Shown: positions 18,872 through 28,854 of the stretch, in pieces
How positions within the stretch are numbered: position 1 is the stretch's first letter
Layout of the letters: each line of letters begins with the position of its first letter
NCBI RefSeq assembly: GCF_000026105.1
Contig: NC_008027.1
Coordinates: 5,662,501 to 5,726,500 of the forward strand
Length of the DNA: 64,000 nt
From: Pseudomonas entomophila L48
GTDB taxonomy: Bacteria; Pseudomonadota; Gammaproteobacteria; Pseudomonadales; Pseudomonadaceae
Direction: 5' to 3'
Position numbers and translations under genes: made by a program
Notes under the pieces: generated by a model
The model's input: only the letters and a program-made list of their open reading frames with translations
What the model was told of the DNA's origin: nothing
Databases searched by the model: none

Positions 18872-19204
18872 TCAGATCTCGTCGAAATCCAGCTTCTCGC
18901 CGGCCCGTTCCCAGACAATGCGCTCGAGCATTTCACCGAGCAGTTCCTCGGTCTTCTCGCACACCCACTTGCCGCTTTCTTCGTCGTAGTCGAAGTGGAA
19001 GCCACCGGAGCGGTCGGCCAGCCACAATTGGCGCAGTGGTTCCTGGCGGCTGAAGATCAGCTGGCTGCCGTTGTCGAACTTGACGGTCAGCACACCGGCG
19101 GAGTTTTCCATGTCCAGGTCCAGGTCGCTCTCGTCGAACAGGTCTTCCAGGGCCTGTTGGGTCGCGTCGACCAGATCGTGGAAACGCGCTTCGCTCAAAC
19201 TCAT
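18872..19204 (-). CDS. cyaY: Frataxin-like iron donor CyaY
   Basis: A 110-aa frataxin. The acidic first helix (SEARFHDLVDATQQALEDLF, DESDLDLDMENSAG) binds iron, and the beta-sheet surface (LTVKFDNGSQLIFSRQEPLRQLWLA) contacts IscS. It regulates Fe-S cluster assembly. It is divergent from lptM-lysA and followed directly by the DUF1289 gene. The ATG is the complement of 19202-19204. Confidence 0.95.
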   Translation of the reverse strand: MSLSEARFHDLVDATQQALEDLFDESDLDLDMENSAGVLTVKFDNGSQLIFSRQEPLRQLWLADRSGGFHFDYDEESGKWVCEKTEELLGEMLERIVWERAGEKLDFDEI

Positions 19205-19299
19205 TGCAGGAACCTCGAAAAATGGCTGCACACACGCAAGCCGGGCACGATAAGGCCGGTTGGTCGTGATTGCAAAGTTTAGCGCTGATCTGCGGCCCT

Positions 19300-19320
19300 T
19301 TCGCCGGCTTGCCGGCGAAC
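19300..19320. repeat. Single REP hairpin between cyaY and lptM
   Basis: TTCGCCGGCTTGCCGGCGAA folds into a hairpin in the divergent cyaY/lptM region. It is a solitary REP-type core. Confidence 0.55.
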
Positions 19321-19418
19321 AAGGCATGCCCGCCAAGCGGACCGGTGCTTGCATAGGCAATCGGGTGGTCGCTCGGTATACTCGGCCGCAATACTGCATA
19401 TTTCCAAGGATTTCACCC

Positions 19419-19628
19419 ATGAAGCGCCTGATTTCCTCCCTCGCGGCACTGGTCGCGGTTGCCTGCCTCGTTTCGGCCTGCGGCCAGAAAGGCCCCCTGT
19501 ACCTGCCCGAAGACGGCAAGGACGGCAAAGGCCCGCGCAAGTCGCACCAGCAGCACCAGCACGCCCAACCGGCCCAGCAGCAGGCACCGGAGCAGCAAGA
19601 GCAGGCTGAGCCGTCTCCCGCGCCGTAA
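19419..19628 (+). CDS. lptM: LptM (YifL/LppL) small lipoprotein
   Basis: A 69-aa lipoprotein. The signal ends in lipobox VSAC (Cys21), followed at once by [11 protein letters not shown], the invariant LptM motif that mimics LPS and helps LptD mature. The remainder is Gln/Pro/His-rich low complexity ([17 protein letters not shown]). It lies 9 nt upstream of lysA, the classical order. Confidence 0.92.
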   Translation: MKRLISSLAALVAVACLVSACGQKGPLYLPEDGKDGKGPRKSHQQHQHAQPAQQQAPEQQEQAEPSPAP

Positions 19629-19637
19629 GGAAATCCC

Positions 19638-20885
19638 ATGGATGCATTCAACTACCGCGACGGCGAGCTGTTCGCGGAAGGGGTGGCCCTGTCGGCAGTC
19701 GCCGAGCGCTTCGGCACGCCGACCTACGTGTACTCCCGCGCCCACATCGAGGCCCAGTACCGTAGCTATACCGACGCCCTGCAGGGGGTCGAGCACCTGG
19801 TCTGCTTCGCGGTCAAGGCCAACTCCAACCTGGGCGTGCTGAACCTGCTGGCGCGCCTGGGCGCGGGTTTCGACATCGTCTCCGGCGGTGAGCTGGAGCG
19901 CGTACTGGCCGCCGGTGGCCGCGCCGATCGCGTGGTGTTCTCCGGTGTCGGCAAGACCCGTGAAGACATGCGCCGTGCCCTGGAAGTCGGCGTACACTGC
20001 TTCAACGTCGAGTCCAGCGACGAGCTCGAACGCCTGCAGGTCGTTGCCGCCGAGATGGGCAAGACGGCCCCGGTCTCGCTGCGTGTGAACCCGGACGTCG
20101 ACGCCGGCACCCACCCGTACATCTCCACCGGCCTCAAAGAAAACAAGTTCGGCATCGCCATCGCCGACGCCGAAGCCATCTACGTGCGCGCCGCGCAGCT
20201 GCCCAACCTGGACGTGGTCGGCGTCGACTGCCACATCGGTTCGCAACTGACCACCGTCGAGCCCTTCCTCGATGCCCTCGACCGCCTGCTGGTGCTGGTC
20301 GACCGCCTGGCCGAGTGCGGCATCCACCTGCGTCACCTCGACCTCGGTGGCGGTGTCGGCGTGCGTTATCGCGACGAGCAGCCTCCGGTGCTGGCCGACT
20401 ACATCCAGGCCATCCGCGAGCGCGTTGGCGACCGTGAGCTGGCCCTGGTATTCGAGCCGGGCCGCTACATCGTCGCCAACGGCGGCGTGCTGCTGACTCG
20501 CGTGGAATACCTCAAGCACACCGAGCACAAGGACTTCGCCATCATCGACGCAGCGATGAACGACCTGATCCGCCCGGCCCTGTACCAGGCCTGGATGGAC
20601 GTCAGCGCGGTCAAGCCCCGCGAAGGCGAAGGCCGTGCCTACGACCTGGTCGGCCCGATCTGCGAGACCGGCGACTTCCTGGGCAAGGACCGTGTACTGG
20701 ACCTGGCCGAAGGCGACCTGCTGGCCGTCCGCTCCGCGGGCGCCTATGGTTTCGTCATGAGCTCGAACTACAACACCCGTGGCCGTTGCGCCGAAGTGCT
20801 GGTCGACGGCGACCAGGCCTTCGAAGTGCGTCGCCGCGAGACCGTCGCCGAATTGTTCGCCGGCGAAAGCCTGCTGCCGGAGTAA
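19638..20885 (+). CDS. lysA: Diaminopimelate decarboxylase
   Basis: A 415-aa PLP enzyme making L-lysine from meso-diaminopimelate. The PLP lysine lies in [13 protein letters not shown]. The family motifs [27 protein letters not shown] and [14 protein letters not shown] are all intact. It is cotranscribed with lptM and dapF (4 nt between lysA and dapF). Confidence 0.98.
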   Translation: MDAFNYRDGELFAEGVALSAVAERFGTPTYVYSRAHIEAQYRSYTDALQGVEHLVCFAVKANSNLGVLNLLARLGAGFDIVSGGELERVLAAGGRADRVVFSGVGKTREDMRRALEVGVHCFNVESSDELERLQVVAAEMGKTAPVSLRVNPDVDAGTHPYISTGLKENKFGIAIADAEAIYVRAAQLPNLDVVGVDCHIGSQLTTVEPFLDALDRLLVLVDRLAECGIHLRHLDLGGGVGVRYRDEQPPVLADYIQAIRERVGDRELALVFEPGRYIVANGGVLLTRVEYLKHTEHKDFAIIDAAMNDLIRPALYQAWMDVSAVKPREGEGRAYDLVGPICETGDFLGKDRVLDLAEGDLLAVRSAGAYGFVMSSNYNTRGRCAEVLVDGDQAFEVRRRETVAELFAGESLLPE

Positions 20886-20889
20886 GCCC

Positions 20890-21720
20890 ATGCTGCTGCG
20901 TTTCACCAAGATGCACGGGCTGGGCAACGACTTCATGGTCCTCGACCTGGTCAGCCAGCACGCCCATATCCAACCCAAGCACGCCAAGCAATGGGGCGAC
21001 CGCAACACCGGCATCGGCTTCGACCAGTTGCTGATCGTCGAGGCCCCCAGCAACCCGGACGTGGACTTCCGCTATCGGATCTTCAACGCCGATGGTTCCG
21101 AGGTCGAACAGTGCGGCAACGGTGCGCGCTGCTTCGCCCGCTTCGTGCTGGACAAGCGCCTGACCGCGAAAAAGCGTATCCGCGTCGAAACCAAGGGCGG
21201 CATCATCGAGCTGGATGTGCGCAACGATGGCCAGGTCTGTGTCGACATGGGCCCGCCGCGCTTCGTGCCAGCCGATATCCCGTTCATCGCCGATGAGCAG
21301 GCGTTGAGCTACCCGCTCGAAGTCGATGGACAGGTGCACCAGATTGCCGCCGTGTCCATGGGCAACCCGCATTCGGTACTGCGCGTCGACGATGTGCGTA
21401 CCGCGCCGGTCCACGAGCTGGGGCCGAAGATCGAGCACCACCCGCGCTTCCCGCAGCGGGTCAACGCCGGCTTCATCCAGGTCGTCGACCGCCACCGCGC
21501 CAACCTGCGGGTATGGGAGCGCGGCGCGGGCGAAACCCAAGCCTGCGGTACCGGCGCCTGTGCCGCGGCCGTTGCGGCCATCGCCCAGGGCTGGATGGAC
21601 TCGCCGGTGACCATCGACCTGCCAGGCGGGCGCCTGAGCATCGAGTGGGCCGGCCCCGGCAAGCCTGTGCTGATGACCGGCCCGGCTGTACGCGTTTTCG
21701 AAGGACAGGTTCGTCTCTAA
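20890..21720 (+). CDS. dapF: Diaminopimelate epimerase
   Basis: A 276-aa enzyme that interconverts LL- and meso-diaminopimelate. Both catalytic cysteines are present ([12 protein letters not shown] region and [13 protein letters not shown]). I chose the start [16 protein letters not shown] at 20890; the frame is open upstream inside lysA but the family begins here. It is part of the lptM-lysA-dapF-DUF484-xerC-HAD operon. Confidence 0.98.
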   Translation: MLLRFTKMHGLGNDFMVLDLVSQHAHIQPKHAKQWGDRNTGIGFDQLLIVEAPSNPDVDFRYRIFNADGSEVEQCGNGARCFARFVLDKRLTAKKRIRVETKGGIIELDVRNDGQVCVDMGPPRFVPADIPFIADEQALSYPLEVDGQVHQIAAVSMGNPHSVLRVDDVRTAPVHELGPKIEHHPRFPQRVNAGFIQVVDRHRANLRVWERGAGETQACGTGACAAAVAAIAQGWMDSPVTIDLPGGRLSIEWAGPGKPVLMTGPAVRVFEGQVRL

Positions 21721-21733
21721 GCGAGTATCCGCC

Positions 21734-22441
21734 ATGACCGATCAGCCTAACGTTGCACCCCAGGCCAACGCGCTCGACGAAGAGGCCGTGGTCGCCTACC
21801 TGCGCGCCCATCCCAGCTTCTTCGCCGAGCACGACGAGCTGCTGCTCGAGCAGCGTATCCCCCACCAGCGCGGCGACAGCGTGTCGCTGGTGGAGCGCCA
21901 GCTCAAGCTGCTGCGCGACCGCAATATCGAGATGCGCCATCGCCTGTCGCAATTGATGGACGTGGCCCGCGACAACGACCGGTTGTTCGACAAGACCCGC
22001 CGGCTGATCCTCGACCTCCTCGATGCCAGCAGCCTTGAAGAAGTGGTGATGGCCGTCGAGGACAGCCTGCGCCAGGAATTTCAGGTGCCCTTCGTCAGCC
22101 TGATCCTGTTCGGCGAAAACGCCGCGCCGGTCGGCCGCTGGGTACCTGGCGCCGAGGCGCAACAAGCCATCGGCGGCCTGATCGGCGGCGGCAAGACCAT
22201 CAGCGGCAGCCTGCGCGAGCACGAGCTGGCCTTCCTGTTCGGCGACACGGCCCACAAGGAAGTCGGCTCCAGTGCCGTGGCCACCCTCGAACACCAGGGC
22301 CTGCATGGCGTGCTGGCGATCGGCAGCCGCGACCCGCAGCACTACAAGAGCAGCGTCGGCACCCTGTTCCTCAGCTACATCGCCGAAGTGCTCGGTCGCG
22401 TGCTGCCGCGCTTCACCCAGACGCTGCGCTCGGTGCGCTGA
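21734..22441 (+). CDS. DUF484-family protein
   Basis: A 235-aa cytoplasmic protein, always found between dapF and xerC in gammaproteobacteria. The N-terminal segment has [17 protein letters not shown] and a coiled coil ([23 protein letters not shown]). The C-terminal part (about 90-230) is GAF-like ([35 protein letters not shown]). The function is unknown. It shares one base with xerC (TGATG). Confidence 0.93.
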   Translation: MTDQPNVAPQANALDEEAVVAYLRAHPSFFAEHDELLLEQRIPHQRGDSVSLVERQLKLLRDRNIEMRHRLSQLMDVARDNDRLFDKTRRLILDLLDASSLEEVVMAVEDSLRQEFQVPFVSLILFGENAAPVGRWVPGAEAQQAIGGLIGGGKTISGSLREHELAFLFGDTAHKEVGSSAVATLEHQGLHGVLAIGSRDPQHYKSSVGTLFLSYIAEVLGRVLPRFTQTLRSVR

Positions 22442-23340
22442 TGGAACGCCAGCTGGAGGCTTATTGCGCACACCTGCGCAACGAGCGCCAGGTGTCCGGG
22501 CACACCCTGCTGGCCTACCGCCGCGACCTCGAGAAAGTCATCGAATTCTGCAACAACCAAGGCATTGCCGGCTGGGATGCGCTGCAGGTCCAGCAGTTGC
22601 GCCAACTGGTGGCGCGCCAGCACCACCATGGCCAGTCCTCGCGCAGCCTGGCACGCCTGCTCTCGGCGGTGCGCGGCCTGTACCGCTACCTCAACCGCGA
22701 AGGCCTGTGCCAGCACGATCCGGCCAACGGTCTGGCACCACCGAAGGGCGAGCGTCGCCTGCCCAAGACCCTGGATACCGACCGCGCCCTGCAGTTGCTC
22801 GATGGCGGCGTCGACGATGACTTCATCGCCCGGCGCGACCAGGCCATCCTCGAGCTGTTCTACTCCTCGGGCCTGCGCCTGTCGGAGCTGGCCGGCCTCG
22901 ATCTGGAACACCTGGACCTGACCGGTGGGCTGGTCCAGGTACTCGGCAAGGGCGGTAAGAGCCGCGTGCTGCCGGTCGGGCGCAAGGCTTGCGAAGCGTT
23001 GCAGGAATGGTTCAGGCTGCGTGGCATCGCCGCCCCCCGGGACGGCGCGGTGTTCATCACCCGCCAGGGCAACCGCTTGAGCACACGGGCCATCCAGATG
23101 CGGGTCAAGACCTTCGGCGAGCGCGAGCTGGGCCAGCACCTGCACCCGCACATGCTCCGCCACTCCTTCGCCAGCCACCTACTTGAGTCGTCCCAGGACC
23201 TGCGCGCGGTGCAGGAGATGCTTGGCCACGCTGACATCAGCACCACGCAGATCTACACCCACCTGGACTTCCAGCACCTGGCCGCCGTGTACGACAGCGC
23301 CCACCCTCGGGCCAAACGCAGCAAAGGCAACGAATCATGA
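22441..23340 (+). CDS. xerC: Tyrosine recombinase XerC
   Basis: A 299-aa recombinase resolving chromosome dimers at dif with XerD. It has an N-terminal SAM-like DNA-binding domain (1-85). The catalytic residues of the C-terminal domain are present: Arg in [12 protein letters not shown], Lys in [38 protein letters not shown] (nucleophilic Tyr). It overlaps the next gene as ATGA. Confidence 0.97.
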   Translation: MERQLEAYCAHLRNERQVSGHTLLAYRRDLEKVIEFCNNQGIAGWDALQVQQLRQLVARQHHHGQSSRSLARLLSAVRGLYRYLNREGLCQHDPANGLAPPKGERRLPKTLDTDRALQLLDGGVDDDFIARRDQAILELFYSSGLRLSELAGLDLEHLDLTGGLVQVLGKGGKSRVLPVGRKACEALQEWFRLRGIAAPRDGAVFITRQGNRLSTRAIQMRVKTFGERELGQHLHPHMLRHSFASHLLESSQDLRAVQEMLGHADISTTQIYTHLDFQHLAAVYDSAHPRAKRSKGNES

Positions 23341-24032
23341 GCATCAAGCTGATCACCTTCGACCTGGACGACACCCTATGGGACACCGCGCCGGTGATCG
23401 CCAGCGCCGAGACTGTCCTGCGCGACTGGCTGGCAGCCAATGCGCCGACCCTCGGCGGGGTGCCGATCGAGCACCTGTTCGCCATCCGCGAGCGCCTGGT
23501 GCAGGCCGAGCCGGGCCTCAAGCACCGCATCAGCGCCCTGCGCCGTCGCGTGCTGTTCCACGCCCTGGAAGAGGTCGGCTACAGCGAGAAGCATGCCCAG
23601 GAGCTGGCCAACGAAGGCTTCGAGGTGTTCCTGCATGCGCGACACCAGATCGAGGTGTTCCCCGAGGTGCAGCCGGTGCTGGAGATCCTGCGCCATCACT
23701 ACACCCTTGGCGTGGTCACCAACGGTAATGCCGACGTGCGTCGGTTGGGGCTGGCGGACTATTTCAAGTTTGCGCTGTGCGCCGAGGACCTGGGCATCGG
23801 CAAGCCTGATCCGGCGCCCTTCATCGAAGCCCTCAAGCGTGGTGGCGTGGTGGCCGAGGCCGCCGTGCACGTCGGCGACCATCCGGGTGACGATATCGCT
23901 GGCGCCCAACGTGCCGGACTGCGGGCGATCTGGTTCAATCCACAACTCAAGCCCTGGAGTGGTGAACGGCCCCCTGATGCGCAAATACAACGGCTTTCGC
24001 AGTTGCCCGAGGCCCTGGCGCGTTGGCGCTGA
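23337..24032 (+). CDS. HAD-family hydrolase (YigB type)
   Basis: A 231-aa phosphatase. Motif I is [10 protein letters not shown] (nucleophile and acid Asp), motif [10 protein letters not shown], motif [11 protein letters not shown] and motif [19 protein letters not shown]. It overlaps xerC by 4 nt, as in other gammaproteobacteria, where the YigB homologue dephosphorylates FMN. The substrate here is inferred only from that parallel. Confidence 0.92.
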   Translation: MSIKLITFDLDDTLWDTAPVIASAETVLRDWLAANAPTLGGVPIEHLFAIRERLVQAEPGLKHRISALRRRVLFHALEEVGYSEKHAQELANEGFEVFLHARHQIEVFPEVQPVLEILRHHYTLGVVTNGNADVRRLGLADYFKFALCAEDLGIGKPDPAPFIEALKRGGVVAEAAVHVGDHPGDDIAGAQRAGLRAIWFNPQLKPWSGERPPDAQIQRLSQLPEALARWR

Positions 24033-24189
24033 GCCTCAGGACAAGGCGAAGGCCACAGGCTTGCGCTGTCGACAACGAAAAAAGCCTGATATACAGGCTC
24101 CCTTGCGTACCCAACCACGGCGTTGCCAACCCGCCTGGCACCTAGACTGCGGCATTGAAACCTGCACTTACCATGAAGCACACCTCACT

Positions 24190-25113
24190 ATGAAACTGTC
24201 CATTGTCGCCACGCTGTACCAGTCGGCCTCTCATCTGCAGGAGTTTCATGCCCGCTGCAGCAGCGTCGCGCAAGCCTACGCCGGTGACGACTATGAGATC
24301 GTCCTGGTCAATGATGGCTCGCCCGACGACAGCCTGGCCCGGGCCATTCGTCTGACAGAAACCGACAGTCATGTGGTGCTGGTCGACCTATCGAGAAACT
24401 TCGGCCATCACAAGGCGATCATGACGGGGTTGGCACATAGCAGGGGTGATCAGGTGTTCCTGATAGACAGCGATCTGGAGGAACCGCCGGAATACCTGTC
24501 GAAGTTTGCCGAACAGTTGCAGGGGGAAGACTGCGATGTGGTCTATGGCGTGCAGGAGCAACGCAAAGGCAGCTGGTTCGAACGCCTCAGCGGCGGCGTT
24601 TTCTGGACGCTGATCAATCGTCTGTCGGGGCTGTCGCTGCCGGCCAACGTGGTCACCGCCCGCCTGATGACCCGGCGCTATGTCGATGCGCTGCTGTGTC
24701 ATGACGAACAGGAAGTGTTCATGGCCGGCCTGTTCCAGATTACCGGTTTCGCCCAGAAAGCCATCACCATCAAGAAGCTCAGCAGCGGCCAATCCACCTA
24801 TACGTTGCGGCGCAAGCTGGCGCTGCTGGTGAACTCGGTGACCTCGTTCAGTGCCTTGCCACTGGTCGCCATTTTCTACATCGGCCTGCTCATTTTCTCG
24901 TTCTCATGTTGCTATGCCGCCTATCTGACCGTGCACTCGCTGTTCTTCTCCTACACCCTGCCGGGCTGGACATCGGTAATGGTCTCGATCTGGGTGCTGG
25001 GTGGCCTGATCCTCTCCTGCATGGGCGTCATCGGGATCTATCTGTCGAAAGTCTTCTCGGAAAGCAAACGCCGCCCCTACACCATCGTCAGGCATATCTA
25101 TGGCCGCCCATGA
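24190..25113 (+). CDS. GtrB-like family 2 glycosyltransferase
   Basis: A 307-aa membrane glycosyltransferase. The GT-A domain (1-225) has LVNDGSPDDS, LSRNFGHHKAIMTGL and the DxD-like LIDSDLEEPPE. Two C-terminal membrane helices follow (LVAIFYIGLLIFSF and MVSIWVLGGLILSCMGV). GtrB proteins load a sugar onto undecaprenyl phosphate. The start is at 24190 after TCACT; the frame is open much further upstream but overlaps the HAD gene. It overlaps the GtrA-like gene by 14 nt, forming an accessory surface-glycan cluster. Confidence 0.88.
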   Translation: MKLSIVATLYQSASHLQEFHARCSSVAQAYAGDDYEIVLVNDGSPDDSLARAIRLTETDSHVVLVDLSRNFGHHKAIMTGLAHSRGDQVFLIDSDLEEPPEYLSKFAEQLQGEDCDVVYGVQEQRKGSWFERLSGGVFWTLINRLSGLSLPANVVTARLMTRRYVDALLCHDEQEVFMAGLFQITGFAQKAITIKKLSSGQSTYTLRRKLALLVNSVTSFSALPLVAIFYIGLLIFSFSCCYAAYLTVHSLFFSYTLPGWTSVMVSIWVLGGLILSCMGVIGIYLSKVFSESKRRPYTIVRHIYGRP

Positions 25114-25540
25114 CCATACCCAGCCCGCTCGTACGAGCCTGGGCGCACGGTTCAAGCACCGGCTACCCCTGGCCCAACTCGTCAAGTACGGCATCATCGG
25201 CCTGCTCAGCAACGCCTGCGGCTATGCCCTCTATCTGCTGCTGACCGAACTGGGTGCTCCTCCGAAGCTGGTCATGACACTGCTCTACCTCACCGGCGCA
25301 CTGATCGGCTTCTTCGGCAACCGCCGGCTGACGTTCTCCTACCAGGGCGGGCTCCTCGGTTCGGGCTTTCGCTACATCCTGGCCCATACGTTGGGCTATG
25401 GCATCAACCTGGCCCTGTTGACGGTATTCGTCGACCACTTCGGGTACGCCCACCAGTGGGTGCAGGCCATGGCTATCCTGGTCGTCGCCGGCTACCTGTT
25501 CCTCACCTTAAAATTCTTCGTGTTCAAGGCCAGCCAATGA
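25100..25540 (+). CDS. GtrA-family membrane protein
   Basis: A 146-aa protein with four membrane helices (LVKYGIIGLLSNACGYALYLL, VMTLLYLTGALIGFFG, FRYILAHTLGYGINLALLTV, AMAILVVAGYLFLTLKF, in part). GtrA proteins are proposed to flip undecaprenyl-linked sugar outward after GtrB. It is coupled to both neighbours: a 14-nt overlap with the glycosyltransferase and an ATGA overlap with the methyltransferase. Confidence 0.88.
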   Translation: MAAHDHTQPARTSLGARFKHRLPLAQLVKYGIIGLLSNACGYALYLLLTELGAPPKLVMTLLYLTGALIGFFGNRRLTFSYQGGLLGSGFRYILAHTLGYGINLALLTVFVDHFGYAHQWVQAMAILVVAGYLFLTLKFFVFKASQ

Positions 25541-26289
25541 CTTCGCCCGATCGCTCCCCGTTTCCGTCGTCGACGTTCGCCCAGCTTGCCCAGGCGGAGT
25601 CGGGGCACTGGTGGTTCAGAACCCGCAACCAGATCGTGCTCTGGGCCTTGGCGAAGAAGGTCAAACCTTTCAATAGCCTTCTAGAGATTGGTTGTGGCAC
25701 CGGGTATGTGCTCGAAGGTATCAGCCGTGCCTGGCCGCAGATCGAACTGCACGGCTCCGAGTACTACGAAGAAGGGCTTGAACACGCCCGCAAACGCATC
25801 CCCAATGCACAACTGAAGCAACTGGACGCGACACGGATGCAAGAGGTCGAGCGCTACGACATCGTCGGCGCCTTCGATGTCATCGAACATATCGAACAAG
25901 ACGAGACCGTACTGCGAAACCTGACCCGCGCCCTGCGCCCCGGCGGCTCACTGGTGGTCACCGTGCCTCAGCATCGCTGGCTCTGGTCGCAAGTCGACGA
26001 GTACGCTTGTCACGTTCGCCGTTACAGCCGCGCCGAGCTGGTGGAAAAAGCCCAGCGGGCCGGCCTGCAGGTCAGCTACGTCAGCTCGTTCGTCAGCTTG
26101 CTGGTACCCTTGATGTGGCTGTCCAGAAAGCGCGCCAACAAGCAGCATGACCCCATGGGCGAATTCAACATTCCCCGCTGGCTGAACCAGTCCCTGGAAA
26201 TGCTGATGCGGTTGGAGCTCGGGCTGATCAAGGCCGGCGTGCGCTTTCCCATCGGCGGCTCACTGCTGATGGTCGCAACCAAGCCCTGA
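25537..26289 (+). CDS. SAM-dependent methyltransferase (class I)
   Basis: A 250-aa protein. SAM motif I is LLEIGCGTGYVLEG, motif II FDVIEHIEQDE, and the post-motif GGSLVVTVPQHRWLWSQVD is followed by HVRRYSRAELVEKAQRAG, a pattern common in methyltransferases of polyprenol-linked glycan clusters. The ATG overlaps the GtrA stop (ATGA at 25537). It could modify the sugar or lipid carrier of the neighbouring GtrAB system; the substrate is not readable. Confidence 0.87.
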   Translation: MTSPDRSPFPSSTFAQLAQAESGHWWFRTRNQIVLWALAKKVKPFNSLLEIGCGTGYVLEGISRAWPQIELHGSEYYEEGLEHARKRIPNAQLKQLDATRMQEVERYDIVGAFDVIEHIEQDETVLRNLTRALRPGGSLVVTVPQHRWLWSQVDEYACHVRRYSRAELVEKAQRAGLQVSYVSSFVSLLVPLMWLSRKRANKQHDPMGEFNIPRWLNQSLEMLMRLELGLIKAGVRFPIGGSLLMVATKP

Positions 26290-26301
26290 TCCGTCCTGTC
26301 A

Positions 26302-27948
26302 CTAACGATTGCCGAAATCGACACAGCAGTAGCCCTGGTCGTTGCGCTGCTGGCCATCACGCAGCTCATTGGGCACCCATTCGCAACGGGTGATCAGGCC
26401 AGGGCTGTTACGCGCCTTGAGAAACGGCAACAGCTTGCCGTTGAGCAAGTCCGCACCATAGCCTAACTCGGAGACATACAGGACATGCACAGGTTTGCTG
26501 TCCTGCAGATAGGCGAAATACGTCATGTGATCGAGTACCACATGTTCAGCCCCCGCTCGCGGTATATGGCAGGTGTCGCCCAGTTTTAGGATCGAGTCCA
26601 GATGTGCCTGGGTATTCAGCAGCGGAATGGATAGCGACTGCCCTGGCAGGCTGGCGTTTGCATAACCGGCGTTGCGCAGCAGAGTCGGCGTGACCAGAGA
26701 GAACAGCGCAAACAACGAGGCCAGCGACAGTCCACTCATGAGCGTCACTGCCAAGTAGCCCGTTGCCCGCACCCCAGGCCACTGTGGCACGGTCGGCACA
26801 CAATGGAACAACAAGGTGACGATCATCAGGGACAACGGAATGTACTGGATGCCTGCATAGAAGTTCTGCAGGTTGTACAACGCCGCATTGATCAGGTCAG
26901 CTGCGGCCAGCAATGCCGCCAGCAGCAAGGCCGCCGGCAGCCGCCTGCGGATCAGCGCGATTGCCGCCAGTAGCAGCGCCAGCAAGTGGCTGCCGACCAC
27001 CAACACCAACAATGCGCAGGCGATAAGCGGGTTCAGCCAGCGCAACCACACCGGTTGCTCCGTCAGAGACGCAAGCCAGCCCGACTGGAAAGTGGGGTTG
27101 AAGGTCAGGTGCGCGAGCATGCGCCCTGGAAACAGACTGACGTTCTGCCAGGCGGCAACCAGGAATGCCACCGGATCCTCCAACAGCATGCCGGGCAGCA
27201 AGCTGTTGGTTGCCAGAAGCGCCTGTACGGCTGGTGCATCCTGGCACCCGCCCAGCAGACTGGCATCATGCAGGACCTGCCCGCTCAACACGAGTATGTA
27301 AAGCACCAGGCCAGTACGGATCAGCAGACTGCTCCCACGCGTGGCGAACCAAGTGGCAACGAGCGCAAAGGGCGCGAAGAACACGCTTTTGGGGTGCGCA
27401 TAAAAGAATACCGATAGCACCACCACCAAGCCGACGGTCACGGCAAGCTGCCGCTTCCTGCTGTTTTGCACAGGCGTCAGCAACGCCACCATGCACATGA
27501 TCAGTAACGGCAGCAGCATGAACTGCTCAGGCCGCGAAAACACCCAAAGGTAAGGCATCACACCCAGCGCCGCAAAAGCTGCCAGGAAGCTGAAGCGACC
27601 GATGCCGCCCTCAGCTGCCTGCCTGCGACACCAGTAGGCCAGCAGCACAAACCAGGCCAATGTCAGGACGATCCCGCTCAGCCGTATGCCCAATGGCCCC
27701 AGATGAGCGTATACCGAGGAAATCAGCAGCGCGGCCGGGTAAAAGACCCAGGCCACGCCATGACCCACGGTGCTGGTGCATTGTGGAAAGAACGAGACCA
27801 TCTGGCCCCCTTCCAGGAAGAAGCGGGCCACGCTGAACTTGGTCACGACCTCATCGGAGTAGACCGGAAGAAACACGCCACTGAGCAACGCGCAAAGCAG
27901 CACCAAAGGTGTCAGTAGCAAACCCGCCCTACTTAAAGCGTTACTCAT
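26302..27948 (-). CDS. Polytopic membrane glycosyltransferase-like protein (GtrC type)
   Basis: A 548-aa protein with about ten membrane helices and a C-terminal soluble tail (residues about 440-548). The first outside loop carries Asp-Glu in LPVYSDEVVTKFSVARFFL, positioned like the catalytic acidic loop of GT-C enzymes. With GtrA/GtrB-like neighbours it is probably the enzyme that transfers the lipid-linked sugar to a surface glycan. It converges on the methyltransferase with a 12-nt gap. Its codon use is less GC-rich than the core genes around it. Confidence 0.72.
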   Translation of the reverse strand: MSNALSRAGLLLTPLVLLCALLSGVFLPVYSDEVVTKFSVARFFLEGGQMVSFFPQCTSTVGHGVAWVFYPAALLISSVYAHLGPLGIRLSGIVLTLAWFVLLAYWCRRQAAEGGIGRFSFLAAFAALGVMPYLWVFSRPEQFMLLPLLIMCMVALLTPVQNSRKRQLAVTVGLVVVLSVFFYAHPKSVFFAPFALVATWFATRGSSLLIRTGLVLYILVLSGQVLHDASLLGGCQDAPAVQALLATNSLLPGMLLEDPVAFLVAAWQNVSLFPGRMLAHLTFNPTFQSGWLASLTEQPVWLRWLNPLIACALLVLVVGSHLLALLLAAIALIRRRLPAALLLAALLAAADLINAALYNLQNFYAGIQYIPLSLMIVTLLFHCVPTVPQWPGVRATGYLAVTLMSGLSLASLFALFSLVTPTLLRNAGYANASLPGQSLSIPLLNTQAHLDSILKLGDTCHIPRAGAEHVVLDHMTYFAYLQDSKPVHVLYVSELGYGADLLNGKLLPFLKARNSPGLITRCEWVPNELRDGQQRNDQGYCCVDFGNR

Positions 27949-28050
27949 GACTCAGCATCCGGCTAGAAGACACACAGGGTGCGAACGCTACCATTTGCTG
28001 GATAGCGGGTGAAGCAGGTCATGTCCCTGGCAAGTCTCGAAAACACCCAC

Positions 28051-28082
28051 AAAAAAGCCCGCAGCGACGGCGGGCTCTTTTG
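28051..28082 (-). terminator. Intrinsic terminator of sutA
   Basis: Read leftward, a 7-bp stem (AGCCCGC 28056-28062 / GCGGGCT 28070-28076) follows the sutA stop by 12 nt and is trailed by six Ts. Confidence 0.88.
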
Positions 28083-28093
28083 CATTCAGCCAC

Positions 28094-28423
28094 TCAGATA
28101 GGGCGGCTGCCGTACTTGTTGTCCGGCTTCTTGGGCGGATCGGCGACCACGTTGGCCTCCACTTCCTGCACCTTGCCACCGCGCGACAGGAATTCTTCCA
28201 TCGCCTTGGCCAGCGCATCGCGCTCTTTCTGCTTGGCTTCCATGCTCGGCATCTCGTCTACCGAGACAGCCGCCTTGGACTTGCCCTTGGCAGCAGGCGC
28301 GGGGCTGCTGTCGTCATCGCCAGCGTCTTCCGCGCCATCGTCAGCGGCCGCTTCGAGGCCTTCATCAGCCTCGTCTTCGTCGCCTACTTCGAGGTCGTCA
28401 TTTTCCAGATCGTCGTCGCTCAT
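28094..28423 (-). CDS. sutA: SutA, RNA polymerase-binding survival regulator
   Basis: A 109-aa protein. The disordered acidic N-terminus (MSDDDLENDDLEVGDEDEAD...) is followed by a helix (MEAKQKERDALAKAMEEFLSRGG) and the conserved tail VVADPPKKPDNKYGSRPI. SutA of P. aeruginosa binds the beta subunit of RNA polymerase and favours rRNA promoters in slow growth. The tail motif and the location near amtB-glnK support the call. Confidence 0.9.
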   Translation of the reverse strand: MSDDDLENDDLEVGDEDEADEGLEAAADDGAEDAGDDDSSPAPAAKGKSKAAVSVDEMPSMEAKQKERDALAKAMEEFLSRGGKVQEVEANVVADPPKKPDNKYGSRPI

Positions 28424-28854
28424 GTTCTACCTCATGACTTGCGAAAAGCAGGTTAGTTATAGACCGGTGCAGCCGTAGACCGGCAGCCACCAGTGAAAAT
28501 TCAACTGGCCGTGGGTTGGCCACTGCCCTGGGTGTCCGCCCCCTCATGGGGAGCCTGGCACCCTGCAGGCCCTGCTCCTGGCAAGGCCTGACGAAATACG
28601 TTGCACCCTTGCTGGCCACAGGCTATTGGCAAGCCTAGCAAAGGGTGGCGAAGTGTGTGGACTACTCGTCCTGCTTCCTTCGGCGCGCATTCTAGCGCGC
28701 TCGCAGAAAAAGCAAAGCACCAGAAACACCCGATGGCTTGTAAGAATTCTGCCCAGGTCGCGAACAGGTGGGGTAAACCGTTTGCATCGCGTAAAGCAGC
28801 AAACTACAGGCAAAAAAATGCCCGGCGAACCGGGCAAGTTTTCCAGCGTCACGG
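28424..28854. other. 431-nt gap between amtB and sutA without a recognisable gene
   Basis: It must contain the sutA promoter and 5' leader. I see a hairpin at 28604-28647 (outer arms CACCCTTGCT and AGCAAAGGGTG with one bulge, inner AGGCT/AGCCT) and a near repeat CCGGTCTA at 28490 and before. No ORF has convincing codon use or a ribosome site. It does not resemble 6S, 4.5S, tmRNA or RNase P RNA. Confidence 0.5.
28812..28843 (-). terminator. Intrinsic terminator of glnK-amtB
   Basis: Read leftward: TGCCCGG (complement of 28830-28836), a 4-nt loop and CCGGGCA (complement of 28819-28825), then seven Ts. It lies 11 nt past the amtB stop. Confidence 0.92.

Noticed and set aside
19413..21053. 546-codon frame antisense to lptM-lysA
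   Set aside because: The sense strand carries intact lptM and lysA signatures.
28424..28854. Possible 6S or other known structural RNA between amtB and sutA
   Set aside because: The sequence shows none of the conserved motifs of 6S, 4.5S, tmRNA or RNase P RNA that I know.
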